Below the pieces are notes generated by a model. It ran no database searches. It was not told where the DNA came from and saw only the letters and a program-made list of their open reading frames with translations. This document shows, in pieces, positions 1 to 5,877 of a stretch of 11,908 nucleotides of DNA (its first letter is position 1; each line of letters starts with the position of its first letter). Origin of the DNA: JBPCPM01 sp050999155 (GTDB lineage: Bacteria > Actinomycetota > Thermoleophilia > Solirubrobacterales > 70-9); assembly GCA_050999155.1 (NCBI GenBank), contig JBPCPM010000023.1, forward strand, positions 1-11,908, read 5' to 3'. Both the position numbers and the translations under genes were made by a program.

Positions 1-154
1 CGGTTGCCTTCCTGGCGAGCTTGCCTCCGCATTGCGGCTGCCCACCTCCCGTACCGGCTTTCCCGTCTGGCATCCGGGCGACCGCGTGCGGGTCTGGCTC
101 GACGGGCCGGTGAACGTGATGAAGCCGCTCGCCGGCCCGGACCGCGGCTCGTAG
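1..154 (+). CDS. C-terminal fragment of an unidentified protein (5' end outside window)
   Basis: An open frame with codons starting at position 2 runs from the left edge to a TAG stop at 152-154, giving 50 visible residues. The last part reads FPVWHPGDRVRVWLDGPVN and then NVMKPLAGPDRGS. The alternation of basic, hydrophobic and Gly/Asp residues (PGDRVRVWLDGPV) looks like a small C-terminal beta-barrel strand pair, as in TOBE/OB-like tails of ABC transporter ATPases, but that is only a resemblance and I do not recognise the family. Support for it being real comes from the sensible residue composition, the stop just before a strong hairpin at 204-232, and the way the neighbouring minus-strand gene ends right after that hairpin. 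No start codon is expected in the window. Confidence 0.5.
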   Translation, partial: GCLPGELASALRLPTSRTGFPVWHPGDRVRVWLDGPVNVMKPLAGPDRGS

Positions 155-203
155 ACAACCCGGGTCGACGGCGGGCGGGCCGGGGACCACGCGCGATCGA
201 TGC

Positions 204-232
204 GCTCGCCGCGGCGCGGGGCCGCGGCGAGC
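204..232. terminator. Perfect 12-bp inverted repeat between two convergent gene ends
   Basis: GCTCGCCGCGGC at 204-215 is the exact reverse complement of GCCGCGGCGAGC at 221-232, with a 5-base loop (GCGGG). It sits between the stop of the left-edge plus-strand gene (154) and the stop of the minus-strand acyl-CoA dehydrogenase gene (246), so it can act on both converging transcripts. There is no U-tract on either side, as is common for terminator hairpins in GC-rich actinobacteria. Termination itself is inferred from structure and position. Confidence 0.6.
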
Positions 233-245
233 CTTGGCTGCGGCG

Positions 246-1613
246 TCAGCTTCCGGCGGCCACCGTGGTGTGCTCGAGCTTGGTCTCGGCGCCGGCCTCA
301 TCTGCCCGGTCGGCCTCGCGCATCGCGTCTTGGCCGATCTCCACGCCGGCGGCGAGCTGCTCGCGGTACTCGCGGTACTCGGTGGCCTGCATCCGTGAGA
401 TGACCAGGCGCTGGACCTGGGCCGTGCCCTCGAACAGCTGGTAGATCTTGGCGTCGCGCATCCACTTCTCCAGCGGACACTCGGTGGTCTGCGCGTACGG
501 CCCGACGAGGTCCATCAGGGCGGGGACGGCCCACATGGTCACGTCGCCGGCCTTGAGCTTGGCCATCGAGCCCTGCCCGCCGCCCATCGGCACGCCGGCG
601 CGCCCCATCCAGGCGCCGCGCTGGACGAGCAGCCGGGCCGCCTCCATCTCGGTGGCGACGTCGGCGAGGACCTGCTGGATCCGCTGGCGCTGCATCATCG
701 GCAAGCCGGAGGTCGAAAAGCCGCCCTCCTCGATGATCTCGGCCGCGGTGTAGCCGTCGGCGGTGCGGCCGTCGAGGTAGGCCAGCGTCCACTCGTAGGC
801 GGCCTGCCCGATGCCCAGGGCGCCGGCGCCGACCAGAGGCCGGGTGATCTCGAAGGTCGCCAGCGCGTTGGACTTACCGGCGCTCTCGCCGGAGCGGGCC
901 CGTTCGAGCTTGCGCTCGAGCTTGTCCATCCCGCCGAGCAGGTTGTCGAGAGGAATGCGGCAGTCCTCGAAGATCAGCTCCGTGGTCCGAGAGGCGCGGA
1001 TCCCGAGCTTGGTCTCCTTCTTGCCCTCCGAGAACCCGGGAGCGTCGGAGGGGACGACGAACGAGACCTGGGCCCGGTGGCCGAGCTCGGGGTCGACGGT
1101 GGCGACGACGATGTTCACATCGGCGATGCCGCCGTTGGTGATGAACACCTTGGTGCCGTTGAGCACCCATTCGTCGCCGTCGCGGCGGGCGGTCGTGCGC
1201 AGCCCCTTGACGTCCGATCCGGCCTGGGGCTCGGTCACGGCGTAGGCGCCGAGGCGCAGGTCGTCGCCGGTGCCGAACATCTTCGGCATCCACTCGCCGA
1301 TCTGCTCGGGGGTGCCCGAGGCGGCCAGGCCGGCGGCGGCCAGCGCGCTGCCGGAGATGGCCAGGGCGGTGCCCGCGCAGCCGTAGTGCATCTCCTCGCC
1401 GTAGATGACGCCGAGCTGCCCGTCCTCGTCGGTGGCCAGGCGCTGCAGGTAGTCCAGGCCCTCGAGGTTCTGGCGACGGGCCTCGCGGATCACCTCCCAC
1501 GGGGTGCTCTCGTCGGCGTCGTGCGCCGGAGCGGCGGGCCGGATGACCTCGTCAGCGAAACGACGGCACACCTTCTTGAACTCGAGCTGCTCGTCCGTGT
1601 AGCGGAAGTCCAT
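246..1613 (-). CDS. Acyl-CoA dehydrogenase family flavoprotein
   Basis: Predicted FAD enzyme that oxidises an acyl-CoA thioester to its trans-2-enoyl-CoA, passing electrons to electron-transfer flavoprotein in the cytoplasm. The 455 residues have the family order. An N-terminal helical domain comes first. The flavin/substrate signature AYAVTEPQAGSDV follows at about 124-135, then the middle beta domain with WVLNGTKVFITNG (149-161) and KLGIRASRTTEL (202-213). The C-terminal helical domain ends in AKIYQLFEGTAQVQR, whose Glu395 matches the catalytic base of medium- and short-chain enzymes. It is longer than the usual 380 or so residues: extra segments lie near 231-256 and 284-304, and there is a charged C-terminal tail. 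ATG at 1611-1613 is preceded by AAGGAG five bases upstream. The acyl chain preference cannot be read from the sequence. A palindromic operator lies just upstream. Confidence 0.93.
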   Translation of the reverse strand: MDFRYTDEQLEFKKVCRRFADEVIRPAAPAHDADESTPWEVIREARRQNLEGLDYLQRLATDEDGQLGVIYGEEMHYGCAGTALAISGSALAAAGLAASGTPEQIGEWMPKMFGTGDDLRLGAYAVTEPQAGSDVKGLRTTARRDGDEWVLNGTKVFITNGGIADVNIVVATVDPELGHRAQVSFVVPSDAPGFSEGKKETKLGIRASRTTELIFEDCRIPLDNLLGGMDKLERKLERARSGESAGKSNALATFEITRPLVGAGALGIGQAAYEWTLAYLDGRTADGYTAAEIIEEGGFSTSGLPMMQRQRIQQVLADVATEMEAARLLVQRGAWMGRAGVPMGGGQGSMAKLKAGDVTMWAVPALMDLVGPYAQTTECPLEKWMRDAKIYQLFEGTAQVQRLVISRMQATEYREYREQLAAGVEIGQDAMREADRADEAGAETKLEHTTVAAGS

Positions 1614-1618
1614 GGTCT

Positions 1619-1624
1619 CTCCTT
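1619..1624 (-). promoter_or_regulatory. Shine-Dalgarno sequence of the acyl-CoA dehydrogenase gene
   Basis: AAGGAG on the minus strand, five bases before the ATG at 1613. It fixes the start codon and is one of the few strong ribosome binding sites in this window. Confidence 0.8.
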
Positions 1625-1646
1625 CTCGTGGGCCGCAGCGCCCCGA

Positions 1647-1662
1647 TTGACTGGTCAGTCAA
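1647..1662. promoter_or_regulatory. Perfect 7-2-7 inverted repeat, TetR-type operator candidate
   Basis: TTGACTG-GT-CAGTCAA is a perfect inverted repeat with 7-base arms and a 2-base centre. It sits in the divergent region between the acyl-CoA dehydrogenase and the cell-wall-binding lipoprotein, 34 bases upstream of the dehydrogenase ATG. Palindromes of this TGAC...GTCA kind are typical operators of TetR-family regulators controlling acyl-CoA and aromatic degradation genes. No regulator gene is in the window, so the binding protein is unknown. Confidence 0.6.
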
Positions 1663-1667
1663 CTTCA

Positions 1668-1673
1668 ATGGTA
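1668..1673 (-). promoter_or_regulatory. Candidate -10 element of the acyl-CoA dehydrogenase gene
   Basis: On the minus strand TACCAT fits the actinobacterial TANNNT -10 pattern. Transcription would begin near 1661, inside the palindrome at 1647-1662, which suits simple repression. The leader would be about 48 bases and would include the AAGGAG site. No convincing -35 is visible, so this is tentative. Confidence 0.35.
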
Positions 1674-1731
1674 GGCGACCGGACCGGCGGTGGGAAGTCC
1701 GCGAACCGGCAAGCCCGGGCGAGGCGTGCTC

Positions 1732-1737
1732 TAACGT
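1732..1737 (+). promoter_or_regulatory. Candidate -10 element of the cell-wall-binding lipoprotein gene
   Basis: TAACGT lies 10 bases before the GTG at 1748, with no Shine-Dalgarno sequence between. This fits a transcript with an absent or very short leader. It is one reason for preferring GTG 1748 as the start. No clear -35 was found. Confidence 0.35.
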
Positions 1738-1747
1738 TCTGCCCAGC

Positions 1748-3127
1748 GTGCGCCAGCTTTCGACCAGCCCCGGGCGGATGCTCACCTGCCTGCTCGCGTT
1801 CTGCGCCCTGTCGGTGCTCGCCGCGTGCGGCTCATCCACGCCCGAGGAACGCGCCGAGAAGGCCCCCTCCCCCGCCCCGCCTGTCGTCGACACCGGCAGC
1901 GGCGGCGAGGACGAGCAGGCGGCCGAGAAGCTCGGCTTCCCCGCGTTTGCCACCAAGAACACGACCCGTGTGGGCGGCCGGGACGCCATCGCCGACGCAG
2001 CCGGGGTCGCCCTCGCGGTCCACCCCTCTGCCGGCGGTGTGCAAGGACCGCGCCAGATCGTGCTCGTCGACAGCAAGCGCTGGCAGGCCGCGCTGGCCGC
2101 CTCGGTGTTCGTCGCCGATCCGGTGGGCGCGCCGGTGCTGATGACCGACGGCGACGACGTGCCCGATGCCACCGACGACGCGATCAAGGCGCTGGCCCCC
2201 CGGGGCGGCGGCAAGGGCGGCCGCGCCCAGGCGCTGACCATCGGCTCGGTCTCGGCCCCCAAGGGCCTGCGGACCCGCCAGATCCGCGGCGACGGCCCGG
2301 CGGCCCAGGCGGCGGCGATCGACAAGCTGCAGTCCGAGCTCGCCGGCAAGACGGGGACCCGGATCATGGTCGTCTCCCAGGACTCGGCCGCCTACGCGAT
2401 GCCCGCCGCTGCCTGGGCGGCACGCAGCGGCCACACGATCCTGTTCACGAAGAAGAACTCGGTGCCCAAGCCCACGCTCGACGCCATCGCGCGGCGCAAG
2501 AAGGCGCGGCTGTACGTCCTGGGCCCGACGGCCGCGGTATCCAAGAAGGTCGAAGACCAGCTCAAGCAAGCCAACGGCGTCTCGAAGGTCAAGCGCATCG
2601 GCGGGCGCAACCCGGTGGCCTCGGCGATCGCCTTCGCCCGCTACCAGGAGTCCGGCTTCGGCTGGGGCATCGTCGACCCGGGCCACGGCTTCGTGATCGC
2701 CAACGTCTCGCGGCCCGCGGACGCCGCGGCGTCCGCGCCGCTGGCCGCCAGCGGCAAGTTCGGCCCGCTGCTGGTGACCGACGCGGCCGCCCGCCTGCCC
2801 GCCGAGCTGCAGGACTACCTGCTCGACGTACGACCGGGCTACGAGACCGACCCGACTCGCGCCGTCTACAACCACGTGTGGATACTCGGCGATGTCCGGT
2901 CGATCGGGATCGGCGTCCAGGCCCAGATCGACGAGCTGGCCGAGGTGACCAAGGTGGAGGAGGGCAAGGGGCCCGAGCCGGCCGAGGAGCCCGAGCCCGA
3001 GGCACGGGCCGGCCGGGACCGCACCACGACCAGCAAAGACTCCGACGACCCGGGTGGCAACGTCCCGCGCGACGAGGACCTCCTCGACGAGCTCGAGGAC
3101 GCGCTGCGCCGCAGCCCCAACCGCTGA
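1748..3127 (+). CDS. Lipoprotein with cell-wall-binding type 2 (CWB2) repeats
   Basis: Predicted exported lipoprotein. From GTG 1748 the 459-residue product starts with a short basic N-region and a hydrophobic stretch, then the lipobox LAAC with Cys27 as the lipidation site. After an acidic Pro-rich linker (about 30-60) there are repeats of the CWB2 type. Their signatures are TTRVGGRDAIADAAGVALA (72-90) and VKRIGGRNPVASAIAFARY (281-299), each followed by blocks of the form PVLMTDGDDVP or PLLVTDAA and ALTIGSVS, LYVLGPTAAVS or VWILGDVRS. The C-terminal 60 residues (about 400-459) are highly charged and Glu/Asp/Arg-rich. CWB2 domains are known to attach proteins non-covalently to cell-wall polymers; what this one displays is unknown. 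An alternative start is ATG 1778 (449 residues, shorter N-region). The longer frame back to 1628 is unlikely because it would run through the palindromic operator. Confidence 0.85.
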   Translation: MRQLSTSPGRMLTCLLAFCALSVLAACGSSTPEERAEKAPSPAPPVVDTGSGGEDEQAAEKLGFPAFATKNTTRVGGRDAIADAAGVALAVHPSAGGVQGPRQIVLVDSKRWQAALAASVFVADPVGAPVLMTDGDDVPDATDDAIKALAPRGGGKGGRAQALTIGSVSAPKGLRTRQIRGDGPAAQAAAIDKLQSELAGKTGTRIMVVSQDSAAYAMPAAAWAARSGHTILFTKKNSVPKPTLDAIARRKKARLYVLGPTAAVSKKVEDQLKQANGVSKVKRIGGRNPVASAIAFARYQESGFGWGIVDPGHGFVIANVSRPADAAASAPLAASGKFGPLLVTDAAARLPAELQDYLLDVRPGYETDPTRAVYNHVWILGDVRSIGIGVQAQIDELAEVTKVEEGKGPEPAEEPEPEARAGRDRTTTSKDSDDPGGNVPRDEDLLDELEDALRRSPNR

Positions 3128-3206
3128 GGCCCGAGCGGCTCGGCGTGGGGCGGGCGCCGGGGAGCGCGCAGTCGCGGCCTGACCACCCGCCGCTAGACGA
3201 CGCCGG

Positions 3207-3218
3207 TACGATCGGTCC
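3207..3218 (+). promoter_or_regulatory. Candidate leaderless promoter (-10 TACGAT) for the gene at 3219
   Basis: TACGAT (3207-3212) is followed by exactly six bases and then the ATG at 3219. A start point about seven bases after the -10 would be the A of the ATG, so the mRNA would be leaderless. There is no Shine-Dalgarno sequence to support leadered translation. No clear -35 hexamer is seen. Confidence 0.5.
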
Positions 3219-3491
3219 ATGAGCGAGTGGGAACGACCTGACCGGCTGGCCCAGGGCTACGAGCCGACGGCCGACGACATCCGCGAGCTGGTCGGACCTG
3301 TCACGCCCCACTTCGCGCTGCAGGTCCGCGAGCGCGTCCGGCGGATCATCGCTCCGCTCCCCGAGGGTCACCCCGCCCGCGTCGAGGGCGAGCAGCAGCT
3401 GGCCCGGTTGGCGGAGCTGTCGGACAACAGCGGCGAGCCGCGCGGCGACGGGCCGCTGTCGGGCGCCGGGATCGACACGGGCGAGCACTGA
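3219..3491 (+). CDS. Small hypothetical protein, probably co-transcribed with a methyltransferase
   Basis: A 90-residue, soluble, cytoplasmic-looking protein with no signal peptide or membrane segment. I do not recognise a named family. Residues about 15-70 (YEPTADDIRELVGPVTPHFALQVRERVRRII and onward) look like two amphipathic helices rich in Arg/Glu. The last 20 residues are Gly/Asp-rich and probably disordered. The start is supported by TACGAT six bases before the ATG, and by coding bias that begins right there. The stop is four bases before the ATG of the downstream methyltransferase, which suggests one operon and perhaps translational coupling. No catalytic motif is visible, so a partner or regulatory role is as likely as any other. 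Confidence 0.7.
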   Translation: MSEWERPDRLAQGYEPTADDIRELVGPVTPHFALQVRERVRRIIAPLPEGHPARVEGEQQLARLAELSDNSGEPRGDGPLSGAGIDTGEH

Positions 3492-3495
3492 GCCG

Positions 3496-4287
3496 ATGGG
3501 CGCCGAGCACACGGCGCCGCACTCCGAGCAGCTGCGTTCGCTGCTCACGCCCGCGGCACGGTCGGTGCTGGACCGCGCGCTGGCCGCCGATCCGCACCCG
3601 CCGTTCTGGTCGCTGACCGATCCGGGGCGCACCGACCGCGGCTTCACCCAGCGGATGATGCACCGCCCGGCGCTGGCCGGCGTGTACGAGCGCTGGTGGC
3701 GGCCGCTGTGGACCCAGGCGTTCACCGGCGTCAACCCGCACGGGCTGTCGTCGGAGATCGACCGGGCCCGCCAGCAGCTGCACCTGGAGCCCGGCTCGAC
3801 GGTGCTCGACGTCGGCTGCGGTCCGGCGACGTTCACCCGCGTGCTGGCCACCGAGGTCGGCCACGACGGGCTCGCCGTCGGACTCGACCCGTCCGTGGCC
3901 ATGCTCGAGCAGGGAGCGCGGCAGGTGGCCAACGGCCCGGAGCTGCCGCTGGTGCTGGTCCGGGGCCGCGCCGAGTCGCTGCCGTTTGCCGACGACAGCT
4001 TCGACGCCGTCTGCTGCTTCGGGACCCTGTATCTGATGGACGAGCCGGAACAGGCCCTCGACGAGATGACCCGCGTGATCAGGCCGGGCGGCCGCCTGGC
4101 GCTCATGGCCTCCGCGCGGCGGGCCATCCCCCACCCCATCGTCGCGCCGCTGCGCACGGTTACCGGGATCCGCCTGTTCGACGGCGACGAGCTCGAGTCG
4201 GGTCTGGCCGACCGGGGGATCGACATCGAGGGCCGTCAGGTCGACGGGCTCGTCCAGGAGCTGTGGGGCGAGCTGGCCGAACGCTAG
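3496..4287 (+). CDS. Class I SAM-dependent methyltransferase
   Basis: A 263-residue enzyme of the Methyltransf_11/UbiE-like type that would transfer a methyl group from S-adenosylmethionine to a small-molecule or lipid acceptor. Motif I is VLDVGCGPATF (103-113). The acidic residue binding the ribose is in GLDPS (Asp131). RGRAESLPFADDSFDAV (156-172) forms the adenine-binding and motif II region, and VIRPGGRL (194-201) is the typical post-motif III turn. Residues 1-95 form an N-terminal cap that is Trp-rich (FWSL, YERWWRPLW), and this presumably shapes the acceptor site. The acceptor cannot be named. ATG 3496 follows the stop of the upstream small gene by four bases; no strong ribosome binding site is visible, consistent with coupling. 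There is no membrane segment. Confidence 0.9.
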   Translation: MGAEHTAPHSEQLRSLLTPAARSVLDRALAADPHPPFWSLTDPGRTDRGFTQRMMHRPALAGVYERWWRPLWTQAFTGVNPHGLSSEIDRARQQLHLEPGSTVLDVGCGPATFTRVLATEVGHDGLAVGLDPSVAMLEQGARQVANGPELPLVLVRGRAESLPFADDSFDAVCCFGTLYLMDEPEQALDEMTRVIRPGGRLALMASARRAIPHPIVAPLRTVTGIRLFDGDELESGLADRGIDIEGRQVDGLVQELWGELAER

Positions 4288-4333
4288 GCGGGCGGCGGGC
4301 GGCGCCGGGTTGCCCGACCGGGGGCCGGTGACG

Positions 4334-4363
4334 TAGGCTGGCCACCAGGGAGCGGAGGGGGAG
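4334..4363 (+). promoter_or_regulatory. Candidate promoter (TAGGCT) and strong Shine-Dalgarno for the small membrane protein gene
   Basis: TAGGCT at 4334-4339 fits a -10 element and predicts a start point near 4346. GGAGGGGGAG at 4354-4363 is a purine-rich Shine-Dalgarno-like tract that runs straight into an ATG at 4364. That ATG is in a different frame from the long downstream reading frame (see the gene at 4375). Confidence 0.4.
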
Positions 4364-4374
4364 ATGAGTCGGGA

Positions 4375-4644
4375 GTGTTCGCCGCCGCAGTGGCGGTCTT
4401 GGGAGTGGTAGTGGCCGCCGTTGTGATCTTCGGCGCCGGGCCGATCGACGGCGCGTCGGGCGATCAGCCCACCATGCCCGTGACCCCGAGCGTGGAGACG
4501 ATCGAGGGGACCGAGCGCGAGGGGGTACGCGAGTTCCGCCTTACCGCATCGGAATTCGAGCAGCAGATCGCGAACTTCCCGGTCAAGCGGGTGACGGTCG
4601 GGCCCGAGAAGGACCGCGAGTCCTCGTCGCACCAGGCCAAGTAG
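4375..4644 (+). CDS. Small single-pass membrane protein with uncertain start or frameshift
   Basis: The open frame from GTG 4375 gives 89 residues. It starts with an uncleaved hydrophobic anchor (about 1-22, AAAVAVLGVVVAAVVIFGAG), followed by a roughly 65-residue hydrophilic part, probably outside the membrane, ending in SSSHQAK. I do not recognise the family. The ribosome binding signal points elsewhere: the strong purine tract lies in front of ATG 4364, which in its own frame encodes only 15 residues and stops at 4409-4411. If one base were added near 4374, the product would read MSREVFAAAVAVLG, a natural-looking N-terminus for a membrane anchor. Either the real start is GTG 4375, or a single-base deletion (biological or sequencing) separates start and body. 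It lies 55 bases upstream of greA on the same strand. Confidence 0.6.
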   Translation: MFAAAVAVLGVVVAAVVIFGAGPIDGASGDQPTMPVTPSVETIEGTEREGVREFRLTASEFEQQIANFPVKRVTVGPEKDRESSSHQAK

Positions 4645-4699
4645 GCCGCCCGGCGCCGACTACGCCGCCCAGGGCAGCGAACTCTGTCAGGCTCAGCGG

Positions 4700-5188
4700 G
4701 TGCCCGAACCCGTGGCAGAACCGATCACCGCCGAGGGACTGGTGGCGCTGCGCGAGGAGATCGCAGAGCTCGAGGGTCCCGCGCGGCGCGCCATGGCCGA
4801 GCGGATCAAGGCGGCGCGGGAGCTCGGCGATCTCAAGGAGAACGCCGACTACCACATTGCCAAGGAAGATCAGGCGCACCTGGAGACCAAGATCAAGCGG
4901 CTCAACGATCGGCTGCGCCGAGCCAAGGTCGTCGACGTCGAGGGGTCCGGCAGCGGCGGCGGCGACACGTTCGCCTTCGGCCGCTCGGCCGAGGTCCTCG
5001 ACGAGTCGACGGGCAAGACCCGGACGCTGTCGATCGTCGGCACCGCCGAGGCCGACATGGCGGCAGGCAAGCTCTCGGTGGAGTCGCCCGTCGGCCAGGG
5101 GCTGCTCAACTGTGCGGTCGGCGAACAGGTGAAGGTCACAACCCCCGGTGGCCAGCGCACCTACGTCGTGAAGCGCCTGGTCGGCTGA
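4700..5188 (+). CDS. greA: Transcription elongation factor GreA
   Basis: GreA enters the secondary channel of RNA polymerase and stimulates cleavage of backtracked RNA, restarting stalled complexes. The 162 residues have the normal two-domain form. The N-terminal coiled coil (about 10-80) carries the tip motif GDLKENADYHIAKE, whose Asp44 and Glu47 correspond to the acidic pair that helps hold the catalytic metal. The C-terminal FKBP-like domain (about 85-162) contains FGRSAEVLDESTG, the SPVGQGLLNCAVGEQVKVTTP block and TYVVKRL. The start is GTG 4700; CAGGCT followed by six bases before the GTG may be a weak leaderless -10. The 3' end overlaps the end of the opposite-strand response regulator gene by 28 bases, so the two genes converge with no terminator between them. 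Confidence 0.95.
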   Translation: MPEPVAEPITAEGLVALREEIAELEGPARRAMAERIKAARELGDLKENADYHIAKEDQAHLETKIKRLNDRLRRAKVVDVEGSGSGGGDTFAFGRSAEVLDESTGKTRTLSIVGTAEADMAAGKLSVESPVGQGLLNCAVGEQVKVTTPGGQRTYVVKRLVG

Positions 5189-5877
5189 GCCGGTCGGCCT
5201 CCGCCGCCGCGTCGCTGGCCCGCGGCGGGGCCCGCACACACGAGGCCCGTCTCGTAGGCGAGCACGACGGCCTGGACGCGGTCGCGGACGTCGAGCTTGG
5301 CCAGCACGTGGCGCACGTGCGTCTTGACGGTGGCCACGGAAATCACCAGACGCTCGGCGATCTCGTGGTTCGACAGCCCCCGGCCGACCAGCTCGAGGAT
5401 CTCTCGCTCGCGGGCGCTCAGCGGCTCCAAGACCGGCGATCCGGCCGCGTCCGGCGGCGGCGCGTCGACGAAGTGCGCGATCAGCCGCTCCAGGACCGCT
5501 CCGGCCAGCAGCGACTCGCCGGCGGCCACCGTGCGGACTGCGTCCACCAGGCGCACCCGGTCGACGTCCTTGAGCAAGAACCCGCTGGCCCCCGCGCACA
5601 GGGCGTCGTAGACGTACTGGTCCAGGTCGAAGGTCGTGAGCATGAGGACCCGCGTCGGCAGGCCGGCGGCGGTGATGCGCCGCGTCGCCTCGATGCCGTC
5701 GGTGCCCGGCATCCGGACGTCCATGAGCACGACATCGGGCCGGTGACGGTGGGCCAGGTCGATTGCCTGCGAGCCGTCGGCGGCCTCCGCGACGACCTCG
5801 ATACCCGCCAGCTCGAGGATCAGCCGGAAGCCGGTGCGCACCAGCTCCTGGTCGTCGGCGATCAGGACCCGGGTCAT
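5161..5877 (-). CDS. NarL/LuxR-family two-component response regulator
   Basis: A 238-residue DNA-binding regulator. The receiver domain (about 3-118) has the acidic pocket Asp8/Asp9 (LIADDQ), the phospho-acceptor Asp53 (VVLMDVRMPG), Thr81/Thr82 and Lys103 (FLLKDVD). The LuxR-type helix-turn-helix (about 150-210) has EPLSAREREILELVGRGLSN and IAERLVISVATVKTHV. A Gly/Arg-rich tail of about 25 residues (214-238) extends past the usual end of the family and overlaps the greA 3' end. ATG 5875-5877 overlaps the TGA of the upstream histidine kinase gene by four bases (ATGA), so the pair is translationally coupled and the kinase is its obvious partner. An in-frame extension upstream to 5916 is less likely because it would run into the kinase gene. 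Confidence 0.93.
   Translation of the reverse strand: MTRVLIADDQELVRTGFRLILELAGIEVVAEAADGSQAIDLAHRHRPDVVLMDVRMPGTDGIEATRRITAAGLPTRVLMLTTFDLDQYVYDALCAGASGFLLKDVDRVRLVDAVRTVAAGESLLAGAVLERLIAHFVDAPPPDAAGSPVLEPLSAREREILELVGRGLSNHEIAERLVISVATVKTHVRHVLAKLDVRDRVQAVVLAYETGLVCAGPAAGQRRGGGGRPAQPTRRFTT

Noticed and set aside
1628..1747. Upstream extension of the lipoprotein frame to GTG 1628
   Set aside because: It would place the palindromic operator inside coding sequence and bury the signal peptide 50 residues in. GTG 1748 gives a normal lipoprotein N-terminus.
3131..3143. Inverted repeat CCGAG/CTCGG just after the lipoprotein stop as a terminator
   Set aside because: The stem is only five base pairs with a three-base loop and no U-tract. 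In DNA this GC-rich such repeats occur by chance.
2589..4632. Long minus-strand open frames (545 and 428 codons) opposite the lipoprotein, small protein and methyltransferase genes
   Set aside because: They have low-complexity Arg/Pro/Ser/Gly translations with no motif, and run antisense to genes with clear family signatures. Such frames are expected in GC-rich DNA where stops are rare.
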